64,000 nucleotides of DNA from the NCBI GenBank assembly GCA_031761405.1, contig JASEVX010000011.1:38543700-38607699 (forward strand), in the 5' to 3' direction. Positions 1-12,900 of this stretch are shown one piece after another; the first letter of the stretch is position 1; each line of letters opens with the position of its first letter. The translations under genes and the position numbers were made by a program. This stretch comes from Serripes groenlandicus. Lineage: Eukaryota > Mollusca > Bivalvia > Cardiida > Cardiidae. Under the pieces are notes generated by a model. It was given only the letters and a program-made list of their open reading frames with translations, had not been told where the DNA came from and did not search any database.

Positions 1-1059
1 CAGAAAAGGGGCAAATTGTCTGATTTTAAGAAAATTTAATAGGAATCTTACTTTAGTGATCCTCTACTTAATTTGTTCAAGCCATATTGATTGGTTACAA
101 ACTCATAGCAACCAGGCATCATCACAAAAGGGGGTAAATTGAACTTTTAGCTACAAATGACAATTCCTACCATTCCACTGGACCAATTTCAACCTAACTT
201 CATAGGAATGATTCTTTGTTGGTCTTTTTTCAAAATTGTCCAAAGACTTACATTCTGTGAAGAACTTTGTTTGCTGCGGCACAAGAAAGTGAGAAAAATA
301 CCTAAGTTTTAAAATCCATTTCCTCCATAATCTGCTTGTCGGAATCCAAGATAATTTGGTAGAAATGTGCTTTGATTGACCCTCTACAAAAATTGTTCAA
401 GCCATATTAATTTCGTTGAAAAACAGGGCAGCAGGGCGGCATATAATTCTATTCTAATTAAAGTTCTTTTTAGATTTCAAGATACAAATGGCCTTGACTA
501 ATAAGCCATTTTACTATTTCTTTAACAGTGTCCACTCCTTGCAGTTTCATTTGCACTCCTGATCAAATGTTCCCAGATATTTGCAGTTAAATATTTGCTA
601 CTAATTCACTATCACTCAGGTGATCGATTTAGGGCAATCTTGGTCCTCTTGTTATAATGAACATTTCCTTTATAGGGATTTACCATAAATTTTGCCAAGA
701 TGTTTTCAAAGTCATCTGCTGCTTATTTGCTGTATGTGGTAAAGGGTTAATCCCATTCTTTTTCTTAAGATGCAGATATGTTTAATATTCATATTTGATG
801 GGAAGTTTTTACTAAGAAAAGATATAGGTCAAGCTTTAATTGGGTTGCAGTCAGATTATTCTATGTTATTGCTGAGTAAAGAAATAAACTGCTCTTTTTC
901 CAATATTCCAATATCGTATTCAGCTCTTAATTAGAAATAATTTTCAACAATGTTTAATGTTGTTACAATGTTTAACATACATATTTCTCAATAATATATC
1001 TCAATATTTTTTAAAACAGACCACTTACAAACTTCTTAGAAAAATGAATTACTCTGATT
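1..1059. other. intron sequence with old repeat remnants
   Basis: About the first 480 bases are a decayed satellite-type repeat (phrases such as TTCAAGCCATATTGATTGG recur) of the family that also ends the window at 63384-64000. Around 690-748 is the right half of a TTAA-type MITE ending AAAGGGTTAA. I see no exon with a REV1-like translation here. Confidence 0.5.
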
Positions 1060-1260
1060 CAGAGATCTAGATAAGGGGCGTTTTGCATGTTCTAGAATCC
1101 TTATTTGACCTTATAACCCTATGTTGTGAGTACTTAAAAGAATCGTCTCATTGAGATGATTCTTTTGAGTACTCACTTCATAGGGTTTGGTTGGATGTCA
1201 TGATAAGAGAGATATATCATGGGGAAAAGAGCTGTAAAGGCCTCCTTATCTGGACCTCTG
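1060..1260 (+). mobile_element. foldback MITE, TCTAGATAAGG family, copy 1
   Basis: The ends are inverted repeats (CAGAGATCTAGATAAGG and CCTTATCTGGACCTCTG). The centre is a near-perfect palindrome of about 70 bp around the phrase AAAGAATCGTCTCA. The whole element could fold into one hairpin. It ends 60 bp before exon 1. Non-autonomous: no ORF. Confidence 0.65.
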
Positions 1261-1320
1261 TCAATGATTGTTCTTTGTTTTAGTTTCATTTTTACTAAAT
1301 GAGTCTTTGGTTTCTTACAG

Positions 1321-1445
1321 TGTGGTGTCAAAAATGGAATGTTTATGGGTAAAGCAAAGGGTGTGTGTCCAGAGCTGCTAACCATTCCATATGACTTTGA
1401 ACAGTACAAGGCCGTGTCTATGATACTCTATGACACCGTAGCTAG
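1321..1445 (+). CDS. REV1: REV1 exon 1 of window (catalytic palm/fingers)
   Basis: Follows a TTTCTTACAG acceptor and ends at AG/GTAGGG. It encodes 41 codons plus 2 nt, starting CGVKNGMFMGKAK and ending MILYDTVA plus a split Ser codon. Human REV1 has the closely similar GIKNGMFFGHAK and ETLAS in the same place, just before the catalytic SCDE motif. The phase-0 start means the upstream exon ends on a codon boundary. The exon sits between two foldback MITEs of the same family, about 60 bp from each. Confidence 0.92.
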
Positions 1446-4400
1446 GTAGGGTGTTTATATAATTTTAACACATTTCAGAGTAATTAATTTAAGATACATC
1501 TGGAAAAGTTCTAGATAAGCAGAAGTAAACTGGTCTTTTCCCATCAATATCTCTTGTATGACTCAACTTAGCCCTATGTTGTTGATACTCAAAAGAATTG
1601 TCTCACTGAGACGATTCTTTTGAGTACCCACAACATATGGTTTGACAGTCAAATTAGGATTTGCGATGTGAAATACTCGTCTTATCTAGAGCTCTGTTCC
1701 TCGAAACATCATTTATACCTCTACACTAGATTTAGACAATTATTTAACTACCTGAAATCTATTTTCTAACATTATGCTTGACTGTTGTAACACAATTCAT
1801 AGAATATAACTCTTTGACTGCCAGAACCTATTTTGTGAAGCATGTGTCCTGGTAAGAGCAAGGCCAGCCGTCACATCTGCACCATCTGACCTGGCTCTAT
1901 GCTGTTGGCTGATCAAGGCCACACTTTTAGCTCACCTGACCACAAAGAAGAGCTGATGTTGAGTTTTTGTGATCAAAATCCATATCAAAATTAAATCAAG
2001 GCCAAGGTTCTTTTTAGCTCGACTATTCGAAGAATATGAGAGCTTTACTACTCGCCCCAGCGTCGGCGTCGGCGTCGGCGTCCGGTTAAAGTTTTAGGGC
2101 AAGTTGGGATTTTCATTCATAAGTATTTGTGCTAGGGCTTTAATATTTGGAATATAGTTACATCTTATACCTTTCTTCACATTGAATGCTAAAGATGCTG
2201 AGTGTGACCTTCCTTTTGGGGAAAAAAACATGATTTTCGGGGGTTAAAGTTTTAGGGCAAGTTGGATTTTTCTTTTTTTATTTTTTTTTTCTCAATAAGT
2301 ACTTGTGCTAGGGCTTTCATATTTGGAATATAATTACATCTAATACCTTTCTTTATATTGTATGCTGAAGATTCTGAGTTTTATCTTCTTTTTGGGGTAA
2401 AAGACATGATTTTGGGTGGTTAAAGTTTTAGGGCAAGTTGGCATTTTCATTTAATTTTTTAATTTTTCTCTATAAGAATTTGTGCTAGGGCTTTAATATT
2501 TAGAATATAGTTACATGTTATACCTTTCTTCACATTGAATGCTGAAGATGCTGAGTGTGACCTTCTTTTTAGGGTAAAAAAATCATGATTTTCGGAGGTT
2601 AAAGTTTTGGGGCAAGTAGGATTTTATTTTATTTTTTTAACTTTTTCTGAATAAGTACTTGTGCTAGGGCTTTCATATTTGGAAAATAATTACATTTAAT
2701 ACATTTCTTTATATTATTTGCTGAAGATGCTGAGTGTGACCTTCTGTTTGCGGTAAAACACATGCTTTTGGGTGGTTAAAGTTTTAGGGCAAGTTGGCTT
2801 TTTCATTTAATTTTCTAATTTTTCTAAGTAAGTACTTGTGTTGGGGCTTCCATATTTGGAATATAATTACATGTAATACCTTTCTTCACATTGTATGTTG
2901 AAGATGCTGAGTGTGACTTTTAGGGGGTAAAAAACATGATTTTTGTTTGATTTTGAGAATTTTAGATAAATTCTTAATTTTTGGTTACATTTCTTTCTAA
3001 TTGTGATCATTTATTTATCAAATATAATTCTTCAACATATCAAACGGGTTTTGCATGGTGTCAAACATTAGGAAAACCTTTTTTTAAGGTTTTCCTAATT
3101 TTGGACTCGGTCAGTTTTAACAATTGCGTTTAGCTCAACGTTAAAGTTACATCATTCAAATCACTTCATACTTCACATATTTGTTAAGGACCATCGTACA
3201 ATTAGGTTAGATAACTCCATTGTATCCTAAACATGGAGTAATGGCCATTGATTGACTTAGGAAATTTTATTTTTAAATTATATTTAAATATATGTATATC
3301 TATTCAGTTGCTTTTACATATAGAGTATATAATATGATTTAATAGTACTTAAGTGCAATATAATGAAATAGTGCTTTATGTGAATAAGCGGCCTGTAGTC
3401 CAGCGCGCTGTCCTCCGACAGCTCTTGTTATGTATAGTTGTCAGTATCAGGTAAAGGGTTAATCATCCAAGGCCATGTTGTTAAGTGTATATATACGCTA
3501 TATCACTAATGGTTTTGACAACAATTGGGATGGTACGAAAATCTTAACACATGTTTATGATCAAAATGTTGTCCACCGTCAAAAATTTGCTTGTTAACAC
3601 TTTTGAGGCTGCTATTATCATCTAATCTTCGTAACAACTATTCAGTTTGTTTATCTTGCTAATTTCTAGGCCAAGTTGGAATATGACTCATGTCAGGTCA
3701 AAAATTAGATCACAAGGTCAAATTGAATGGAAATCTGGTTAACAATCTGTTGGCTGCATTTTTAGCTCCGCTGGCACTTATGTCATGGCGAATTGTCTGT
3801 GCATGCGTGCGTTAAATTTTTGCTTCGAACAACTTCATTTCCCTAACCACTTGGCATGAAACTTCATAGGAAGCATCCTCTCAATGTCTTCTCCTAAATT
3901 TCTTTAAATGTTTTGGATCCATGCAAAATTCTGGTTTCCATGGCAACCGAAAGAAAAAAATAGTGTAAACTCAAAAAATCTTCTTGGGGCTGTTTTGCCT
4001 TATATAGCTATAGTGCAAACTTAAAAAATCTTCTCCTCCAAAAGCCAATGTTCATATTTTTTTTGTAGAAATGTTCGTTGGTAGACCCTCTATCAGATTC
4101 CTTTAAGCCATGTTGATTGGTCGAAGAACATGGCCGCCAAGTGGCTATAGTGGAAACTTAAAAAATATTTTTCTCCAAAACTGTCAGGCCGATTTTTAAA
4201 TAATTTAGTAGAAATGTTCCTTAGGTGATCCTCTATCAGATTCCTTCAAGCCATATAGATTTGTCGAAAAACATGGCCGCCTTTTTTTACTTATAAATAT
4301 GGCTATAGTGAAAACTTAAAAAATCTTCTCCTCCGAATGTGTCAGGCCGATTTTCAAATAATTTTGTAGAAATTTTCCTAGGGTGACCTTCTATCAGATT

Positions 4401-7400
4401 CCTTCAAGCCATGTGGATTGGTCAAAAACTGGCTGACAGGGGGGTGAGGCTATTTTGCCTTATATGGCTATAATGAAAACTTAAAAAAACTTCTTGTCCG
4501 AAAGTGTCGTGCTGATTTTCAAATAATGTTGTAGAAATGTTCCTAGTGTGATCCTCTATGAGATTCCTTCAAGCCATGGTGATTGGTCCAAAAACATGGC
4601 CATCAGGGGGCGGGGCTGTTTGGAGATGTAATTTCTGCCTAATGGCCATGGAGCGATACTGGCCCTCTTGGGCGTCTTGTTAACTTGAGCATGTTAAAAC
4701 TTTGTCAGAACGAATGTCTTGATGATATCTAGGCTAAATCCCAGTATAGGTCATGTCTGTTAAAAACTAGGCCACTAGGCCAAATTTGAGAAATATCTTG
4801 TTAGTACTCCAGTGACTGCATGTTTTGCTTCAGCAGCTTGAAACTTGGAAAGACTGTTTGTCTTGATGATAGTTAGACCAAGTTTGAATATGGGTCATAT
4901 CCAGACTGAAATGATGTCACAAGGCCAAATTAAAGAAAATTGGTATTGACACTATGGAAGCCTCATTTTAAACTTGAGCATGTAACGATGATGTTAAAAT
5001 TTTGTCAGAATAAATGTCTTTGTCAGTCTGTTTGTTTTGATGATGTCTAGGCCAATTTTAGAATATGGGCCATGTTGGGCCAAAAACTAGCTCATTAGGA
5101 ACATTGAAGGAAAATCGTGTAAACAATCCAGAAGCCGTATTTCTAACTTGAGCATGTTGAAACTTTGTCTGAATTGGAGTTTGTTTTATATCAATGCTAG
5201 ATTTTAATATGGGTAATGTATGGTCAAAAACTAGGTCATTAGGCCAAATTTAAGGAAAATCTTGTTAACAATCTGGAAGCAGTATTTTTAGCTTTAGCAT
5301 GTTAAATTTTGTCAGAATGATTTTCTTGATGATATATAGGCCAAGTTCGAATATGGGTATGTCAGGTTGAAAACAAACTCAATAGGCCAAACTGTCCTCA
5401 GGGTTGTTTTTGTAAATGATTACATTTAGACACAGTTTTATATAACCTAGAAACATTGAATATGAGCATTTTCAAAAATGTTTTCTACTTTGCAAATTAA
5501 ACTAGTTCTGTTTACATCTGTAGCTGCGAAGTGACAAAATAAAATGGAACAAAACATCCTGACAAACATGAAATCTGCAGCAGACGACTCTCAAAGCTTG
5601 AAGGCAAATATTTGTAAAATCTTGATATTTGTGAGTGAAAGTATTGACTAGTGTTGAAATCTTACACTCTTGCTGACACACTCTGTTTATCTAGAACTCT
5701 GTCTGTACAAATGTTGTTGTATCAATTCAGTTACTCCCATGACATTGAAGCAGTCAGTTGTGATGAGATGTTGGTGGATTGTACAGAATTACTAGCTGAC
5801 ACAGGGGCAACGCCTTCTGAATTTGCGACCATCCTTAGAGAGGAGATATTTACTCAGACTGGGTGCTGTGCCTCTGCAGGTTTAGGTAAATAAATGCACA
5901 TTATCAGGTTTATTCAATAACGGTCAAGAGATCCAGTGCATGGGAAAAGGTACAAATTGGCATTTCTACACAATGTTGGTTCAGATCAGCCTGTCATTGT
6001 AATTCAACTTACATTTTTCTCTTCACAGAATTCACAATTGTTTACCAATTTAATAACAGAATTCTATCTTATCTGGCTTTTAAGGTGACTTTTAGGTCAA
6101 ACTTAATCTATCACTTGACTTGACAGACAGTGAAGCATATATCTATAAATTTGATTATTGGTTCGAAAGTCCTATTAAAAGAGACAAAAAAAGGAAACAT
6201 TTGATTGCAATTTGTTTAATATTGGGCTTTCAATGGCAAATTAATTGGCTCTCATGTCCAAAAAATGGCGAACACTTTTCAAATTTGGCGAAAAATCGAT
6301 AGTTAACATTTTTTTAAACCCAGAAAAGGCCTTGCACCTAGTGCCAGAAGATCAGGTCTGTTTAGTAATAATAATATAGTGGTGGCCAGTGAAGACATGT
6401 GGGACTGTACATAGTCACAGACTCACTTAAGTCTTCACTTTATGCAGAAGAAATAAGACCCCCAATTGAAGCTGTGGACTGTCACCTGTTGTAGAAGCTG
6501 TCAAAACTGTTCTATAGCTTGAAGGCAAAAGACCTATTCAGGGTCAAAGCTTAAGATAAAATAACATTTTCTCTTTTGAGGTTTTCAAATTGCTTCTTTT
6601 GTTACTTTTAAGATTTACCATTCTCCCATCCATTTGTGAACAGTACAACATTTCAAAATTTAATCTGAAGTCTTGCTTAACCCTTTCCCACGTACAACAA
6701 ATCTGCAGCATACGACTTTCAAAACATACCCGGAAAAAATTATAAACTCCCTTTAAATGAAAGTACAATAATTGAATAGACATGCTGACAAAAGGAGAAA
6801 TTGCTTGTACATTTGTCAACATGTTTTTGCTGAGGCGTCAGAAAGCGTCCAAATGAGGGAAAGGGTTAATGTCATGATGTGTTCTGTTTGTAAGGCCTGT
6901 CTGTAAAGCATTTGTAGTTAGAACTCATTTCTGATGTCATCTGTCACTGCCTTTGTAGTGTAGTGATAGAGCATCTGTCTGGGATGCAGGTGGTCTCTTA
7001 TCTAATCCCTGGTCATGTCATTTCAAAGACTTAAAAAAGGGCGCTTAGGATCGTGAGGTTAGCATTATGACTGACTCACTGATTTCAGGATTTATAAACA
7101 GACCAGTAGTTCTGGTAAGTAACTAACCCAGGAAATACCATCTGACTGAAAAATAAATATGTCATCAATCTGTCTTGTCTGTCTTGCCTTTTATTTTTAA
7201 AGGGACTGAATCCCATATGAGAAAAAAGAGAAAAAAAAAGAAAATTGTTAAAAATTGCTATTACCTTGATGTTTTTGCATGTAAGGCATTGAGATTTGCT
7301 GACTGATGTACTACAATATATGCACACTATTAATATTGCGGAGATTTTTCGTTATTATGCATTGTAAAATCTACTGGGTTAGTAACCCAGTAAATCTAAA

Positions 7401-9887
7401 AATATCGCTGTATATTTATCATGTGATCAATAAAACCGAATTGACAATCTCCTTTGCAGAGGTGTCGTTCCTTACACTCACGCATACATGAAAGTAATGA
7501 GTCGATAGTGTTAGAAAATGCCGAATTGAATCCACAAATTCAAATGAGCAAGATGAAAATCGACGGTATTTTTAAACGGGAAAACACGGAGCGGACATTT
7601 TTTTAACTGCTTATTTTCTATGAAATAATGAAAAACAAGACTTATACGACCTTCTACAACATTCCGTTACATATATATTGACGTATTGTGGATTAATTAG
7701 AATAAGTATAAAATATAACGATTTTGGACCATTTGTGCTTACAACTTTCTTTTGGAATTTTGCAGCAATATAGATCATTGTTTTCTTTTTCAGCTTCAAA
7801 TATTCTTCTTGCAAAAATGTCCACAAGGAAAGCCAAACCAAATGGTCAGTTTCACTTACCCAATGATATAGTGGATGAGTTCATGAAACCACAGTCAGTA
7901 AAGGATATACCAGGTGAGATTTACAGTTTTTTTTTTAGGAGGAGTATTTTGGTAATTTTCCCATTAGTATCTTTCTTTTCTTTTTTATTACATTTGTAAA
8001 TAACAAAACGCTATGTTGTGGGTGTGCTGAAGAATTGTCTTTGTGGGAAAAGTTGTCTGCTGTGGAGTCAACAAAATGCATCTGCTTTGTGGGAAAAGTT
8101 AAACTCACTCATCAACTGTGTCATGTACCATTCAACTACCAGTAATTGTGCTAAATGATATAGCCCTTTACCACATGTAGGCGCTTTATGACGCCTCTGC
8201 AGCAGACGTCTTTTGAAAACTTTGTGCCAAAAGGAGAAATTGTTTAAAATGAGCAATTTCTTGATTTGCCAAAATGTTTTCGACTTTTTTCAGTAATTCA
8301 ACCTTCATTTTTAGTGATTTTGCAGATTTGTTCCAATTGTTTTCATGTGGTAAAGGGATAAATATTTATTATTCTTGATACAATGCCGAGCCCCAGTAGC
8401 TCAGTTGGTAGCAAGTCAGGCTGTCAATCCAAGGTTGTGAGTTTGAATTCAGCTCAGCCAACATTCTTTCCGACATTTGACAATAGTCACTGTGACAAGC
8501 TTCATTCGTCTTCCACCAATGGGCTGACAGTATGTGAAAAAGTATACAGTTGCTTGGAAAGACGGCTGTGTGTAGTACTGGTGTGAGATAGCCAGGAAAC
8601 ACATGAGTAAGTGTGGTGTGAAAAACTGCGTAAAACTCCAATCAATCAATCAATTAGTCAATGATATAATGCTTCCTGGAAACATATTCATTTCACACAT
8701 CAAGGTTATGAGTATTTCTTGTAGGTTGACACAGGATGCAATCTTGATTCATTAATCCTTTCCCACATACAGCAAATCTTCAGCTGACGACTTTGAAAAC
8801 ACCTAGGCAAAAACACAGAAAATCTCTATAAATGAAAGTTTAATAACTGAAAAAAAGGAAAAAAACATTGTGGCAAAAGGAGTAATTGCTCGTTTTGAGC
8901 TAATTTTCCTTTTGTCACAATGGTTCCAAAAGTCATCTGCTGCAGATGTGATAGTGTCACAATGCATCTATATGGAGGAAAGGGATAAACGCATCCACAC
9001 CAAAACCACTTCATTAGCAAAATTATACATCTGTGATCACTCATTCTAAAAACATTGTCATAAATGGAAAAAGTGCTTGTAATATTTAATTGACAATGGT
9101 TTTAACGATAATGGTTTTTAACTCCAATTCAATAATTACATTTCATTCAGAGAGATTTCCTTTATTTTGGACAGTATATTTTTCAAAGTAATGTGCTGTG
9201 AGGGTAAGATTAAATAGTATTAAATTTTGATTATGTAATGTGTTTCTTTATATCATTATAAAGGTGTTGGTTGGTCACTCACTAAGAGGTTTGAAGCCAT
9301 GAAGGTCCTCACATGTGGTGACCTTCAAAGGGTCTCCTTGGACATGCTACAGAAAGAATTCGGCCCAAAGACAGGTCAGTCTTTGTATAGATATTGTAGA
9401 GGGGAAGACGATAGACCTGTTAAAATGGAGCAGCAGAGGAAATCAGTGTCAGCTGAAGTGAATTATGGGATAAGATTCAACAACGTGAGTTTTTGAAAAT
9501 CGTTTGTGTTATTTCTGATACCTTTGCAGGAAATAATTTTATAATGTCTACATATTAAAAGACTTATACTCTGTTGGAAATTAAAAAAAATCAATATTAC
9601 TATTAGCAATTCAGTGTCTCATGGTTCTCTCTACATTATTTTATTCAATACATAGATCATCTTTTTGGCGTCAGCATTGATGTTGGTGTCACATTGATGT
9701 TTTTTTGTTCCACCTCAATTTTTTTCAAAACCATTAAGTGATATTGCTTTTAAATTACAACACTTGTTCCTCATCATTACCTCCATCCATAGACAAGAAC
9801 ACATACCTCTGTCATTGTTTTTGTAAGTATTTTAGCCCTTTTTAGCTCGACTATTCGAAGAATATGAGAGCTATACTACTCACCCTG

Positions 9888-9918
<31 letters not shown>

Positions 9919-12900
9919 CGTCACACTTTGGTTAAGGTTTTGCATGCAAGTTCTTAAATACTACATGTATTGCATTGAAACTTTCTACAACCCTACCAAA
10001 CTATCACACCAATGTAGATTATCAAGTTAGATAACTCTATCCTGCATTTTATGCAAGTTATGGCCCTTTTTTACTTAGAAATTCTGGTTAAAGTTTTGCG
10101 TGCAACTAAAGTAAGAGTCCATATCTCAGTATTTGATCGATGCATTGCATTGAAACTTTATACAGCACTACCCAACTATCACACCTATGTAGATTATCAA
10201 GTTAGATAACTCTATTCTGCATTTTATGCAAGTTATGGCCCTTTTTTTACTTAGAAATTCTGGTTAAAGCTTTGCGTGCAACTAAATTAAGAGTCAATAT
10301 CTCAGTATTTACTTGATGCATTGCATTGAAACTTTCTACAACCCTACCCAACTATCACACCTGTGTAGATTATCATCTAAGATAACTCTATCCTGCATTT
10401 TATGCAAGTTATGGCCCTTTTTTTACTTAGAAATTCTGGTTAAAGTTTTGCGTGCAACTAAATTAAGAGTCCATATCTCAGTATATACTTGATGCATTGC
10501 ATTGAACCTTTATACAACCCTACCCAACTATTACACCTATGTAGATTAACAAGTTAGATAACTCTATCCTGCATTTTAGGCAAGTTATGGCACTTTTTTT
10601 TACTTAGAAATTCTGGTTAAAGTTTTGCGTGCAACTAAATTAAGAGTCCATATCTCAGTATTTACTTGATGCATTGCATTGAAACTTTCTACAACACTAC
10701 CCAACTATTACACCTGTGTAGACTATCAAGTATGATAACTCTATTCTGCATTTTATGCAAGTTATGGCCCTTTTTTTACTTAGAAACACTGGTTAAAGTT
10801 TTGCGTGCAACTAAATTAAGAGTCCACGTCTCAGTATATACTTGATGCATTGCATTGAAACTTTATACAACCCTACCCAACTATCACACCTATGTAGATT
10901 ATCAAGTTAGATAACTCGATCCTGCATTTTATGCAAGTTATGGCATTTTTTTTACTTAGAAATTCTGGTTAAAGTTTTGCGTGCAACTAAATTAAGAGTC
11001 CATATCTCAGTATTTACTTGATGCATTGCATTAGAACTTTCTACAACCCTACCCAACTATCACACCTGTGTAGAATATCAAGTATGATAACTCTATCCTG
11101 CATTTTATGCAAGTTATGGCCTTTTTGGACTTATAAATTCTGGTTAAAGTTTTGCATGCAACTACATAAAGAGACCATCTCTTAGTAATTACTTGATGCA
11201 TTGCATTGAAACTTTATACAGCCCTTACCAACCATCGCATCTATGTAAACAATCAAGTATGATTACTCTATCCAGCATTTTATGCAAGTTATGGACCTTT
11301 TTGGACTTAGAAATTCTGCTTAACGTTTTGCAACTACATTTAGAGTGTAATCTCAGTAACAACTTGAAAAATTGTATTGAAACTTTATACAACCTTTCCC
11401 AATTGCACAACTATAAACACAACCAATTAAGATAACTCTATCCTGTATATGGTGCAAATTGTTGCCCTTTTTTTTACTTAGAAATTATGGTTAAAGGTTT
11501 GCGTGCAACTACATTAAGAGTCCATATCTTAGTAACTACTTGATGCATTCCATTGAAAGGTTATACAACCCTATCTAACCACACAAAATAATCATGTTAA
11601 ATAACACTATCCTGCATATAATGCAAATTATCACCCACTAAGAAATTGTGGTTAATGTTTTGCATGCAACTACATTAGAGTCCATTATCTCAGTAACTTA
11701 AATAAGCGGTGGAATAGTCGAGCGCGCTGTCCTCCGACAGCTCTTGTTTATCTCCAAGCTTATGTCATGGCGAATTGTCCATTGTGCGTGCGTCCATTAA
11801 CTTTTTGCTTTAAACGACTTCTCCTCCATAACCACTTGGCCAATTCGGATGAAACTTCATAGGAAGCATCCTCTAAATGTCCTCTGCTAAATTCCTTCAA
11901 CATTTTTGGATCCATGCAAAATTCTGGTTTCCATGGCAACAGAAAGAAAAAAAATAGTGTAAACTCAAAAAATCTTCTCCTTCAAAAGTGTCAGGCTGAT
12001 TTTCAAATAATTTTGTAGAAATGTTCCTTGGTTGACCCTCTATCAGATTCCTTCAAGCCAAGGTGATTGGTCGAAAAGCAGAGCCGCCAGTGGGCGGGGC
12101 TATTTGGCCTTATATGGCTATAGTGAACAAATCTTCTCCAATTTTCAATTTTTTTTGTAGAAATGTTCTTTGGGAGACCCTCTATTTGATTCCTTCAAGC
12201 CATGTAGATTGGTTGAAAAAACATGGCCGCCAGAGGGCGGGGCTATTTTGCCTTGTATGGCTATAGTGAAATCTTAAAGAATCTTTTCCTCCGAAAGTGT
12301 TAGGCCGATTTTCAAATAATTTTGTAAAAATGTTCCTTGGTTACCTCTATCAGATTCCTTCAAGCCAAGTTGATTGGTCGTAAAAACATGACCGCCAGGG
12401 GGCGGGGCTATTTTGCCTTATATTGCTATAGTAAAAACTTGAAAAATCTTCTCCGAAAGTGTTTGGCCAATTTTCAATATTTTTTTGTAGAAAACCCTCT
12501 ATCAGATTCCTTATAGCCATGTTAATTGGTCGATAAACATGGCCACCAGAGGGCGGCGCTATTTTGCCTTATATGGCTATTGTGAAAACCTAAAAAATCT
12601 TCTCCTCCGAAAGTGTCTGGCCAATTTTCAAATTATTTTGTAGAAATGTTCCTTGGGAGACCCTCTATCAGATTCCTTCAAGTCATGTTGATTGGTCGAA
12701 AAACATGGCCGCCAGAGGGCGGGGCTATTTTGCCTTATATGGCTGTTTGGAGATTTTATTTTTACCTAATAGCTGTGAAGCGATACTGGCCCTCTTGGGC
12801 CTTTGTTTACTTAAAATTTCGGTAAAAATTTCCTTTAAACATACAATACTTATTTACCATTATCTTCTCCATCAAAAGACAATGGTACATAAAACTGTGA

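Noticed and set aside
9890..9915. GGCGTC runs as coding repeat or CpG island
   Set aside because: They occur at the same place near the left end of several satellite-bearing elements (2060, 9890, 42424, 47485) and are part of those elements.
9971..11400. CRISPR-like array
   Set aside because: The repeated unit is contiguous 176 bp satellite without unique spacers, in an animal genome.
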